Origin: Thiohalocapsa sp. PB-PSB1
GTDB lineage: Bacteria; Pseudomonadota; Gammaproteobacteria; Chromatiales; Chromatiaceae
DNA: 64,000 bases
NCBI GenBank assembly: GCA_016745215.1
Contig: CP050890.1
Span: forward strand, 3,410,001-3,474,000
Reading direction: 5' to 3'
Shown: positions 36,981 through 47,261 of the stretch, piece by piece
How the letters are laid out: each line of letters begins with the position of its first letter
How positions within the stretch are numbered: the stretch's first letter is position 1
Notes under the pieces: generated by a model
Seen by the model: the letters and a program-made list of their open reading frames with translations, nothing else
What the model was told of the DNA's origin: nothing
Database searches by the model: none
Translations under genes and position numbers: made by a program

Positions 36981-37086
36981 GTCCAACGTATGAATAAGCC
37001 GACCAAAAAGCGCGCCACGACAAGCGCTAAGGATTGCTCGGAGCTCGGCGCGCGCTTTTTGGGTCGGCTTGATTCGCTCGTTAGGC
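36981..37086 (-). other. attC-like site s (array proximal end seen)
   Basis: 106 bp. Minus strand GCCTAACGAGCGAATCAAGCC... and ...CATACGTTGGAC, stem aagccgacc-aaaaagcgcgc. It closes the truncated PIN-like gene cassette. Last attC-like site before the IS nest. Confidence 0.85.
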
Positions 37087-37129
37087 TCATTTATTCAGGT
37101 AGACAAGGAAGGACCGAGTCAAGTTTTGT

Positions 37130-37584
37130 TTATACTTTGAACTGCTCCGCCACTTTCGGGTAAAGAGAGTTGATCCAGTCATTCAGCTGCCCGAGATTAT
37201 CGTTGGAAAACAATATACAATGATACTTCTTCAAAACTGACTTTGCTATCTCGCCTTTGCAGAGCTTGACCATACCTCTATCTGTGGTTACTGCGTCGCA
37301 ATAAGGTGCGAACGATGAGACGTGATCTATGTCGTTTTGCATCGAAACGCCGAACTCCTTGTTAAACTTCTTATCGCTTTTTCGTCGCTTCCTTTTTAAC
37401 AGCATCTCGGCTTCTAAGGCAATACGGAGTTCCAGCGCAGCGCAAAATTGTTCCTTTTCTACCTGCTCTTCAAAGCTTTTTAGTGCCTCTTCTTCATCAG
37501 GTCCTTTTATGATGGGCTTAACAAACATGTTAAAGATCGAGATATCTTGAATATCTGGGGGGTTGGTAGACAGCATTAATTTTG
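37130..37584 (-). pseudogene. PIN-like protein C-terminal part, cut off by an ISL3 element
   Basis: About 150 residues remain: IFNMFVKPIIKGPDEEE, a helical middle (LRIALEAEMLLKRKRRK), then NDIDHVSSFAPYCDAVTTDRGMVKLC, an arrangement of acidic residues (D..H, YCDA, TTD) like the C-terminal half of PIN-type nucleases. The codons upstream of 37585 are ISL3 terminus, so the natural N-terminus is gone, and the other flank of the IS does not continue the gene. Nuclease activity is unlikely. Confidence 0.6.
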
Positions 37585-37676
37585 GGCTCTTCCGGATCTC
37601 GTGGGACTGTTGTATCATGTAAATCAACAACTTGAGAACCGCCTGTCACTGAAACCCCATCTGGACGTTGTTGATA

Positions 37677-38939
37677 ATGACATTTGATAAAGAGACCCTT
37701 CAGACACTTTTAAATCTTCCTGATATCGCCGTTGATCGCGTGGTGCTCGGCGAGCGCAAGACACTTAAAGTCTATGTGCATAGCACCCTGGAGGGTACGA
37801 ACTGTCATCGCTGTGGTCGGCCAATCGATCATGAGTATGGCCATGGTCGAGAACTTGAGTTACGCCATTTGCCATTCGGGGATTATAGAGTTGTTCTTGT
37901 TTTGAGGCCGAAACGTTATCAATGCCCTTTCTGCGAAGGGCGTCCAACAACGAGCCAAACGCTGTCATGGTACACGCAGCGCTCCCGGGTGACAAAAGCG
38001 TTCGAACAGCAGATGCTACTGGAGTTGATCAACAGTACGCTCGAGGATGTTAGTCGTAAGCATGCCATTGGTGTCGACGCACTGCAGGGTATTTTGGATC
38101 GAAACATAGCCTGTGATGTCGATTGGAACGCAATTGAACGCTTGGAGGTCATTGGCATTGATGAGATTGCGTTGAAAAAGGGTCATCGTGATTTTGTCGT
38201 TGTGATCAGCGCTTACATTAACGAGACATTGCATGTCATCGGTCTGCTCGGCGACCGCACCAAGGCCACCGTACAGGAGTTTTTTCTCAGCATTCCCAAG
38301 CGCTTGCGACGCACCGTCCAGAGTGTTTGCTCGGATCTTTATCAAGGTTTCATCGGTGCCGCTAAAGCCGTGTTCGGCAAGCGCGTACACATTTGCGCGG
38401 ATCGGTTCCATGTTGCCAAGCTGTACCGAAATGGACTGGAAAAACTGCGCAAAAGCGAATGGAAACGGCTGTGCCATATACTCTCCAAAGAAGAGCGCAA
38501 GTCGTTCAAGAACGTGCATTGGCTGCTGCGTCAGCGTCGCGCCGATCTGAATGCAGATGAGCGACGCATGCTGAATCGGCTCTTTCGCTATTCACCAAAA
38601 TTACAAGAAGCCTATGAGGCTTGCGAATCACTCACTGCCATCTATGAAAGCCGCCTATCAAAAGGTCAGGGTAAGCGCAAACTGCGTGGCTGGATGGAAC
38701 GTGTCACCAACCGCAAGCTCAGTTGCTTTGATAGCTTCCTCGGTACGCTGAATACGCATTTTGAGGAAGTGACCAATTATTTTATTGGTCGACATACCAG
38801 CGGCTTTGTCGAGGGATTAAATAATAAGATCAAAGTCATCAAACGCCGCTGCTATGGCATCACCAACCTCGGGCACCTCTATCAAAGGGTATTCCTGGAT
38901 CTCAACGGATATGACCGGTTCGGGGTCGATACATTATAA
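37677..38939 (+). CDS. ISL3-family transposase
   Basis: 420 residues from ATG 37677. N-terminal zinc finger (CHRCGRPI ... RYQCPFCEGRPT), a helix-turn-helix-like EDVSRKHAIGVDALQGIL, then the DDE catalytic domain: VIGIDEIALKKGH near 158, SVCSDLYQGFIGAAK near 224 and TSGFVEGLNNKIKVIKRRCYG with the catalytic Glu near 385. All three acidic residues are present and the length is normal, so the enzyme looks functional. The unit is interrupted by IS4 only downstream of the gene. Confidence 0.92.
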   Translation: MTFDKETLQTLLNLPDIAVDRVVLGERKTLKVYVHSTLEGTNCHRCGRPIDHEYGHGRELELRHLPFGDYRVVLVLRPKRYQCPFCEGRPTTSQTLSWYTQRSRVTKAFEQQMLLELINSTLEDVSRKHAIGVDALQGILDRNIACDVDWNAIERLEVIGIDEIALKKGHRDFVVVISAYINETLHVIGLLGDRTKATVQEFFLSIPKRLRRTVQSVCSDLYQGFIGAAKAVFGKRVHICADRFHVAKLYRNGLEKLRKSEWKRLCHILSKEERKSFKNVHWLLRQRRADLNADERRMLNRLFRYSPKLQEAYEACESLTAIYESRLSKGQGKRKLRGWMERVTNRKLSCFDSFLGTLNTHFEEVTNYFIGRHTSGFVEGLNNKIKVIKRRCYGITNLGHLYQRVFLDLNGYDRFGVDTL

Positions 38940-38955
38940 ATCAATGAGTTACAGA

Positions 38956-40361
38956 CATAGGTGTTCGGGATATTTTTTCTTAAATTTCATGCAGTTATAA
39001 ATTTTTTTAATAGACGGCGAAACCCTTGCTAACTTTCATAATAAAATAGTTGTGCCCACTAAATACTACAAAAGCAGCAAAGGTATCGCCATGACCGAGA
39101 ATAGCATTCTTGATGTTTTGAAACAATGCTTCGAAAAATTTATTCCTGCCGAGGACGCCAGAACCACGATCACACCTTTGGAGTTTACAATCACTTTGGT
39201 GTTTTGCTATTTCGGAGATTCTAAGACATTTTCATTGGAGTCCATTCGCCGTTTTATGATAGGACACCTGAATCAATCGATCAGTCGCGGTGCGTTTTGG
39301 GAGCGGATGGCTGGAAACCGATTGAAACAGAATTTGCAAAGTGTCATTGCGGAATTGATGGGGCGTCTTGCGGCATCGGTGCAGGTGAGTGAGACAATTT
39401 TGAAACAACTCGGTGTCAACGCTATTGAGGTTGTTGATTCGAGTTCGATTACGCTGTTGCCGGGGGCGAAGAACGCATTTCCCGGTACCCGCACGAAGGC
39501 GTCGATCAAGTGGCATGCGAGTTTCGATATCCTGACCGGATTGCTGGTATGGTTTCAGTTAACGCCGGGGAAGAGACATGATAGCAAGTGTTTTCCGGAG
39601 ATCACGTCCTTGAAAGGGAAGTTGGTGATTTTCGACCTGGGTTATTGGGACTATGCTGTCTTGCATGCCATTGAAAAAGCTGAAGGTTTTTTTCTTTCAC
39701 GCGTGAAATCCAATGCTGTGATTAAAATCAAAAAAGTTATTCAAGGGCTCAGCAAAGAGGCTATCGGGCAATCGCTGCTCTCGCTGGATTTGAGCCGTAA
39801 AAAAGGCAACATCATTGAAGTGATTATCGAAAAAATTCATCAAGGTAATACCTTAAACTACCGGGCGATCGGGTTTTGGAACCCGGTCGAAAAGGATTAT
39901 CATTGGTATATTACGAATTTAACCGCAGCCGCCTATTTGATTTATCCTTTGTATCGGCTGAGATGGCAAATAGAACCTATTTTCAAAGCGTGTAAGAATT
40001 CCCTGAATGCGAACCAAATTACCTCTTGCAACGCCAATATAATTGAAAACTTACTACTGGCCTCTATCGTGGCTCATCTGAGTACGCACACTGTATTTCA
40101 GATCGGTAGGGAACAGTTGGATGATGAGCAAAATTTAGCTATTTCGTTTCAAAGAATCGCTAAAGTAGCGGTTGTACTGGCGCGAGATTTCATCATGTTT
40201 TTGTTACATTCATCACAAGAATATTTTAAAATCCTAGTGAATAAGATAAAGTTGTTTGCGAACGAAATTTTTGATCCAAATTATAATCAAAGAGAGACAT
40301 CATTGGCGCGCATACACAGATTATTATTAGAAGGTGGATAAAAAAATCCCGAACACCTATG
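38956..40361 (+). mobile_element. IS4-family element copy 1, 1406 bp
   Basis: Inverted ends CATAGGTGTTCGGGAT at both termini; exact 10-bp duplication GAGTTACAGA at 38946-38955 and 40362-40371. Same length and ends as copy 2 (45856-47261). Confidence 0.95.
39091..40341 (+). CDS. IS4-family transposase, copy 1
   Basis: 416 residues from ATG 39091 (a GTG at 39052 would add 13). DDE motifs: EVVDSSS near residue 125, FDLGYWDYA near 180, and the IS4 signature Y-(2)-R-(3)-E-(6)-K as YRLRWQIEPIFKACK. Copy 2 has Leu instead of Pro directly after the catalytic Glu; the Pro in this copy may impair activity. Otherwise the two proteins are identical. The gene is AT-rich relative to the host. Confidence 0.93.
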   Translation: MTENSILDVLKQCFEKFIPAEDARTTITPLEFTITLVFCYFGDSKTFSLESIRRFMIGHLNQSISRGAFWERMAGNRLKQNLQSVIAELMGRLAASVQVSETILKQLGVNAIEVVDSSSITLLPGAKNAFPGTRTKASIKWHASFDILTGLLVWFQLTPGKRHDSKCFPEITSLKGKLVIFDLGYWDYAVLHAIEKAEGFFLSRVKSNAVIKIKKVIQGLSKEAIGQSLLSLDLSRKKGNIIEVIIEKIHQGNTLNYRAIGFWNPVEKDYHWYITNLTAAAYLIYPLYRLRWQIEPIFKACKNSLNANQITSCNANIIENLLLASIVAHLSTHTVFQIGREQLDDEQNLAISFQRIAKVAVVLARDFIMFLLHSSQEYFKILVNKIKLFANEIFDPNYNQRETSLARIHRLLLEGG

Positions 40362-40474
40362 GAGTTACAGACTTTGTGCTCAACCACATTTTAATCTTAA
40401 TGTGTACGAAAAAATGAGACTAAGTGGTTGTTTTTAAAATATTTATTGGTTCCCACAAAATCCAGGAGAGCCAT

Positions 40475-41120
40475 TCAGGGTTCAGTATGATTCTGATAAC
40501 ACACGGATTTTTCTTTTGAAATCGGTGTTTTTCGACCGGCTTTCGAACCCAGGATCAGCTCGATCGTTTGGGGTTCACCCTGGTTGGCGAGTTTTTCGAG
40601 GTCACCACCATTCGTCAATACGTCACGGCGTTGCTTGGTCAGAGACGACGAGCAATCACCCCACGCGCGTTGCTCATCGACGCTGATCTGAAGACTGTTT
40701 TCGGCATCTTGCCGGGTGAGCGGACCACACAAAACCGGGATGCGTGGTGCAATCCGATTGGCATCCTTAATCTCTCCTGTGCCGTGGGTTTTGGCAACGC
40801 CGAATAACGATTCGATGGTGTCAGAGCTGATCGGCATGCCGGTCTCGCACAAACCGAGCAGGCTGGCAATCGCGAGCTGTTTCTCGATCCAGTCGGTCAA
40901 ACCGCGGCGGATCGATGGCGTGGGGATTCGTTCGATCAGGGGCCGGCATTCATTGACGCTGTCTTGACTCAACCCTTTTGTCTTGAGTAGGGCCTGGCAT
41001 TCCAGAATCGGCTCGACATCCTGTAGGAAGGCGTTGATGAAGCCACGACACTGTGGAAGTCGATCCAGACGCTCGCGCAGTTTCTGCAGTAACGAGCCGT
41101 TCGCCGCTCGGCCTCGGGGC
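40475..41120 (-). pseudogene. C-terminal fragment of a DDE transposase
   Basis: An open frame without a good start codon continues from about 41120 to the stop at 40475: LLQKLRERLDRLPQCRGFINAFL, LTDWIEKQLAIASLLGLCETG, ISSDTIESLFGVAKTHGTGEIKDANRIA. The ISSDxIESLFG motif with its Glu is the last part of a DDE catalytic domain. The N-terminal part is missing; on the right it is joined to an IS3-family remnant. IS family not named. Confidence 0.65.
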
Positions 41121-41174
41121 GAATGTTGGAGTACCTAAAGTGGACCCCATGTCTCGGACGATTTTCCCCCGAGT

Positions 41175-41345
41175 TCAAGCTTCGCTGGTTAGATGGATTG
41201 CATCGCCTTGCCCTGCCGAGCCGAAGTGGTCCGCGATCACGGCACCGCCGCCGTTGCCCGAGCGGTGCACCAGCTCCGGAGTGCGGTAACCCAGCGCTTG
41301 GTGTGGACGCTCGACTTTGTAGAAGACAAAGTACTCGCAACCAAA
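41175..41345 (-). pseudogene. IS3-family OrfB C-terminal remnant
   Basis: EYFVFYKVERPHQALGYRTPEL is the typical end of IS3-group integrase-like transposases (YN.ERPHQ.LGY.TP). About 55 residues remain. A terminal-like sequence ggggtccactttag follows the stop. Fragment only. Confidence 0.75.
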
Positions 41346-41855
41346 ATGGGCGCAACCAAAATGGGTGTCCTTTTTTGCTCTCCTTTTTTGCTCTTTTTTG
41401 CTGCCCCTGGCCCTCGTTTGCCCCCCATTTCGCGCCGCCCTGTACTCACTTTTCCTTGCCAAGTGCGTTGGCTGATCTATCTTTAAAGAAGTGATAGAGA
41501 ACGTCACTCAAATCGGTGCGGCGGACGAGTGTATGTGGGCCTCCACCCGAGCTTTTGCCTTTAGGGGAAGGGGCCTTGATCGTCGTTCGGGCCATCCGGC
41601 GCTGAAACATCGCGACTTGCTCCGGCGCTGGGCGTGGGAGCCAGAAGTCCAGGTTAAACGGTGGCGGAGCCGTAGTCGGCTGCTCGCGAGGTCTATCCGT
41701 GACACCGCTCCGGCGGTGTCGCACGCGTGTTACGCGCTCCTGCGCCGCCAGTTACCGGCCGATGGCCCGAATATCAAGGCCGGGGAAGGCTGTGTGATAA
41801 ATGCGCCAATGATCGCTCGCCGCCGACCGACCTGAAAACCCGAGGAGGCAAAGCA
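41346..41855. other. Non-coding stretch with slippage-type microrepeats
   Basis: Starts with caaccaaaatgggcgcaaccaaaatggg and three copies of a ttttttgctc motif, likely decayed IS or RAYT debris. A 92-residue minus frame (41446-41724) shows no recognisable domain. The last bases hold the leader and the strong Shine-Dalgarno (gaggagg, 41842-41848) of the next gene. Confidence 0.5.
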
Positions 41856-44800
41856 ATGTCAGGCTCAAGAAGCGCTATATTCTTCTTTCTATTGATATCG
41901 GTATGTCCAATATGCGCCGCAAACGACATTGTTTATTCCGGTAAAGAGCTTATTCGCAATGGCGATTTTGAAGCGCAAAATGCCGCTTGGCATAGAACTT
42001 TTCCTAATGAGGAATCTGCGGATTCCGCCAAAGACGGCTCAAAGGGAATGAAGATGTCATGGGAGCGCGACGAGTCTCTTGTTTACCAGGAGATTTTTCT
42101 TCCTACAACGTTACACAACGCTTCATTGAGCATTGATTATCGTGCACGCACAAATGATTCGTCCTCCGGGCGAGTAAGACTATACGTAATCATCGGCAAG
42201 TGCCAGGATATCGCAACAGAACCCATAACTCCGATCCTTTGGGCCTACGAAGACTTTACCGCACCTGTTGATCAAGCTTGGTTGCATTTCGAGACGGAAG
42301 TGTATATTCCTCCGATCCAAGACGCGCATGACGAAGCACAGCATGTGTATTTACAATTTAAACTCGTAAAAGCAGCAGAAGACCCCGGCAATTTCGGTAT
42401 TGATATCGATAACGTCTCATTTATAGTCGACGGAGTTCTAAATAGCCCAGAAATGGAAGGAAAAATTGTCTCCATCGGCAGCGGAGAGGGAACGAATCTG
42501 CGCACCATCGATATCATTGATCCCAGCATTCTTGATTCAAATGACCTGCCACAGAAAGAAACCATTTGGTCGACTCAAGGTTCCGGAGATTTCCCTTTCC
42601 GATTGAAGGATGTAAGATGGAAACCCGACGCTAGCGAGATCGCTTTCACCAGCAATTACGAAGCCTGGTCTTCTCCTCAAGAATTCGATATTTACGCCAT
42701 TAAGCCGGATGGTACGAATCTGCGCAGAATATCGAATAGTCCGTCACAAACCGAAATAGGGAGCGGAGATTATCCTAGAATCACGGTAAACGGAAAAGTG
42801 CGCAACAACATGCAAGATAGCTCTCAAGTCTGGATGTACATAAGAGGGGCTGAAGATTTCGTTTTCCTGGGGGATATCGCTGCGAACGAAGAAAGCGATT
42901 TTTCCGTTCCGAACGTGGCGGTTTTGGGAGACCCGAACACATTCACGCAAACCGTGATCTTCCGTTTTAATACTGCCGACTGTGAGAGTAATCTGGGGCT
43001 AGAGTATTCTTCGGCGAATGGTGTCATCGTGGATTCCACGACGTATGTGGAGATCGGTTTTACGGCATTTACTTGTTACACCTCTGTTGAGGTGGACTAT
43101 AATTCCATTACCGACATTTCTTGGAAATGGGACGGATCTGAAATTGGGTTTCATTTTCTCGGAAGGCTGAATACAATCGATGCAGATGGTGGAACTATTG
43201 GTACCCCCATCGAGCTCGCTGACGAGCCCTGGACCGGCTTATCCCTATATCCGGAAAATATGACATGGTCACCGGTGGATAAACGGTTTGCATATTATAG
43301 GTATTTCTTCGACAGTACCAATTCCGGCATATTTATGGCCATTGAAGGTGTGAATAATATCCAGAAACTGACCGACAGAGTGGATTCGACACCCTTTTCC
43401 TGGCTTCCGGATGGGTCGGGTATCGTATACGTAAGGGACCCCATTCTTTTAGACCAAGATAGTACTGATCATAATCTATACCATTATGACTTCGCAACCC
43501 AGCAAAAGAGAAGGCTAACATATTTGTATTATGAAGGAGCGATAAAGCATCCAAGTTTCTCACCTGATGGCAAGTATATCGTATTCGAGAAAGACAAGGA
43601 TCTATGGATTTTGAATTTTTTGAATTCAGTTGAAATGTGGCAGATCACAAATGACGGGAAGAGCAGCAGTCCAGATTGGAGTAGACCCAGCATCCCCAGC
43701 CAGCGGGTAGAAACGCTCAGCATTCTCAAGAATGGCTCGGGTTCCGGGGTGGTGACCAGCAACCCCGCCGGTATCGACTGCGGTCTTGATTGTTCCGAAA
43801 CCCTTGATTATGCATCCGTAATCACTTTGACTGCCGATGCGGATGTCGGCTCGGCCTTCACCGGATGGTCCGGGGCCTGCAGTGGAACAGAGGATTGCCA
43901 GATCCTTATGGATGACGTCAAATCGGCGACTGCCACTTTTTTTGATACCAACGTTGATGCCGACGATGACGAGCTCCCGGACTATTGGGAGCAGCAGATC
44001 CTGCGGGCATATCCAGATGACGGCATTGACACCATCGACGATGTCTTGCCAGAAGACGATTTCGAAGGAGACGGCCTAACCAACCGGGAAGAATACAGCC
44101 GCCAGACAAACCCGACTGACCCCGACACAGACAAAGACCTCTACACCGACTTTGAAGAGATCCAGGCGAGCTCCGATCCGTTAAGCTTCGATTCATTGAT
44201 TTCTGCCTACGAACAAAGGAGCCCGGCAATCACCGGCGGAGCCAATCACGTCGTTGCTCTCAAAATGGACGGCACGGTATATGCCGTGGGATCTAATGGC
44301 TATGGACAGCTTGGCGACGGCACCGCGCTGGACAGCGGCTCACCGGTCCGGGTTTCAGGTCTCGTCGATGTAACGGCTGTAGCCGCAGGCGACGGACACA
44401 GCGTCGCCTTAACAGACGACGGCACGGTGTGGACATGGGGAGCGAATGGGAAGGGTCAGCTTGGCAATGGTACTACCACAGACAGCCCTGCGCCGGTAGA
44501 AGTTTCAGCACTTATGGATGTCGTTGCCGTTGCCGCAGGAAGCGATCACACCATCGCCCTGAAGGGTGACGGCAGGGTGTGGGCCTGGGGAGAGAATTGG
44601 AAGGGTCAACTTGGCGATGGCACAACCACAGACAGTCTCATACCGGTAGAGGTTTCAACGCTTGTCGATGTCGTTGCCATTGCGGCAGGCAGCAACCACA
44701 GCATCGCCCTGAAGGATGACGGCACGGTATGGGCCTGGGGAGACAACGACGATGGTCAGCTCGGCGATGGCACGACCACAGACAGTCCCACCCCGGTAGC

Positions 44801-45855
44801 AGTTTCAGCGTTTGTCGATGTCGTTGCCATTGCGGCAGGCAGCAACCACAGCATCGCCCTGAAAGATAACGGCACCGTTTGGGCGTGGGGAGAGAACAAG
44901 AGCGGACGTCTTGGCGATGGCACAACCACAAACAGACCCACACCGATCCAGGTATCGGAGCTTTTCGATGTCATTGCCATTGCTGCAGGAAAATCGCACA
45001 CCATCGCCCTGAGGGCTGACGGCACCGTTTGGGCGTGGGGAAACAATGGAGATGGTCGGCTCGGCAATGGCGAAAGCGAGTCATATGAAAAAACGCCTGT
45101 CCAGGTTTCGGGTCTCGGCAATATCGTAGCGATAGCCGCAGGAGGCTCATCTACTTTTGCGCTGAAGGACGACGGCAGTGTGTGGGCGTGGGGCAACAAT
45201 GATGATCGCCAACTGGGAGACTGCACGACCACGGGGCGTACAACACCCGTCCAGGTCACAGGACCGTACTGTGCCGGCGCGCTTGATTTACTTCCCCAGA
45301 GTCTCGTATACGTGCTCGACGTAAGCAAATACGGCTCGGGTTCCGGGGTAGTGACCAGCAACCCCGCCGGTATCGACTGCGGTTCCGATTGTTCCGCAAC
45401 CAATGCCTATGCAACCCTCATCACCCTGACTGCCGATGCCGGTGCCGGCTCGGCCTTTACCGGATGGTCCGGAGCCTGCAATGGAACAGGGGAGTGCCGG
45501 ATCGTGATGGATGCGAACAAATCGGTGGCAGCCGCTTTTTATGATTCCGCCGTCGACGCCGACAATGATACGCTCCCGGACTATTGGGAGCAGCAAATCC
45601 TGCACGCGTATCCGGACGACGGCATCGACGCCATCGAAGATGTCTTGCCGGAAGACGATTTCGAAGGAGACGGCCTAACCAACCGGGAAGAATATAGCCG
45701 CCAGACAAATCCGACTGACCCCGACACAGACAAAGACTTCTACACCGACCTTGAAGAAATCCAGGCAGGCTCCGACCCGTTAGACGTTGACTCAGTGCCT
45801 GCCTACGAAAAGACCAGCCCCGCGATCGCCGGGGGAGCCAATCACATGGTGGCGC

Positions 45856-47261
45856 CATAGGTGTTCGGGATTTTTTTATCCACCTTCTAATAATAATCTG
45901 TGTATGCGCGCCAATGATGTCTCTCTTTGATTATAATTTGGATCAAAAATTTCGTTCGCAAACAACTTTATCTTATTCACTAGGATTTTAAAATATTCTT
46001 GTGATGAATGTAACAAAAACATGATAAAATCTCGCGCCAGTACAACCGCTACTTTAGCGATTCTTTGAAACGAAATAGCTAAATTTTGCTCATCATCCAA
46101 CTGTTCCCTACCGATCTGAAATACAGTGTGCGTACTCAGATGAGCCACGATAGAGGCGAGTAGTAAGTTTTCAATTATATTGGCGTTGCAAGAGGTAATT
46201 TGGTTCGCATTCAGGGAATTCTTACACGCTTTGAAAATAAGTTCTATTTGCCATCTCAGCCGATACAAAGGATAAATCAAATAGGCGGCTGCGGTTAAAT
46301 TCGTAATATACCAATGATAATCCTTTTCGACCGGGTTCCAAAACCCGATCGCCCGGTAGTTTAAGGTATTACCTTGATGAATTTTTTCGATAATCACTTC
46401 AATGATGTTGCCTTTTTTACGGCTCAAATCCAGCGAGAGCAGCGATTGCCCGATAGCCTCTTTGCTGAGCCCTTGAATAACTTTTTTGATTTTAATCACA
46501 GCATTGGATTTCACGCGTGAAAGAAAAAAACCTTCAGCTTTTTCAATGGCATGCAAGACAGCATAGTCCCAATAACCCAGGTCGAAAATCACCAACTTCC
46601 CTTTCAAGGACGTGATCTCCGGAAAACACTTGCTATCATGTCTCTTCCCCGGCGTTAACTGAAACCATACCAGCAATCCGGTCAGGATATCGAAACTCGC
46701 ATGCCACTTGATCGACGCCTTCGTGCGGGTACCGGGAAATGCGTTTTTCGCCCCCGGCAACAGCGTAATCGAACTCGAATCAACAACCTCAATAGCGTTG
46801 ACACCGAGTTGTTTCAAAATTGTCTCACTCACCTGCACCGATGCCGCAAGACGCCCCATCAATTCCGCAATGACACTTTGCAAATTCTGTTTCAATCGGT
46901 TTCCAGCCATCCGCTCCCAAAACGCACCGCGACTGATCGATTGATTCAGGTGTCCTATCATGAAACGGCGAATGGACTCCAATGAAAATGTCTTAGAATC
47001 TCCGAAATAGCAAAACACCAAAGTGATTGTAAACTCCAAAGGTGTGATCGTGGTTCTGGCGTCCTCGGCAGGAATAAATTTTTCGAAGCATTGTTTCAAA
47101 ACATCAAGAATGCTATTCTCGGTCATGGCGATACCTTTGCTGCTTTTGTAGTATTTAGTGGGCACAACTATTTTATTATGAAAGTTAGCAAGGGTTTCGC
47201 CGTCTATTAAAAAAATTTATAACTGCATGAAATTTAAGAAAAAATATCCCGAACACCTATG
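45856..47261 (-). mobile_element. IS4-family element copy 2, 1406 bp
   Basis: Same ends as copy 1 in opposite orientation; exact 10-bp duplication ATGGTGGCGC at 45846-45855 and 47262-47271. Near identity with copy 1 indicates recent transposition. Confidence 0.95.
45876..47126 (-). CDS. IS4-family transposase, copy 2
   Basis: 416 residues from ATG 47126. Intact DDE motifs and the YREK signature (YRLRWQIELIFKACK, family-typical Leu after the Glu). Probably the active copy of the two in the window. Confidence 0.94.
   Translation of the reverse strand: MTENSILDVLKQCFEKFIPAEDARTTITPLEFTITLVFCYFGDSKTFSLESIRRFMIGHLNQSISRGAFWERMAGNRLKQNLQSVIAELMGRLAASVQVSETILKQLGVNAIEVVDSSSITLLPGAKNAFPGTRTKASIKWHASFDILTGLLVWFQLTPGKRHDSKCFPEITSLKGKLVIFDLGYWDYAVLHAIEKAEGFFLSRVKSNAVIKIKKVIQGLSKEAIGQSLLSLDLSRKKGNIIEVIIEKIHQGNTLNYRAIGFWNPVEKDYHWYITNLTAAAYLIYPLYRLRWQIELIFKACKNSLNANQITSCNANIIENLLLASIVAHLSTHTVFQIGREQLDDEQNLAISFQRIAKVAVVLARDFIMFLLHSSQEYFKILVNKIKLFANEIFDPNYNQRETSLARIHRLLLEGG

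Larger units (their letters stand above)
37585..40472 (+). mobile_element. ISL3-family element with a nested IS4 element
   Basis: Inverted ends ggctctyctggat(y)t(y)gtggga are readable at 37585 and, reversed, at 40472. No matching 8-bp target duplication flanks it, which suggests a deletion or rearrangement next to one end. An IS4-family copy (38956-40361) is inserted just after the transposase stop. Confidence 0.8.

Noticed and set aside
37577..40480. 8-bp target duplication for the ISL3 element
   Set aside because: The flanks taattttg and attcaggg do not match.
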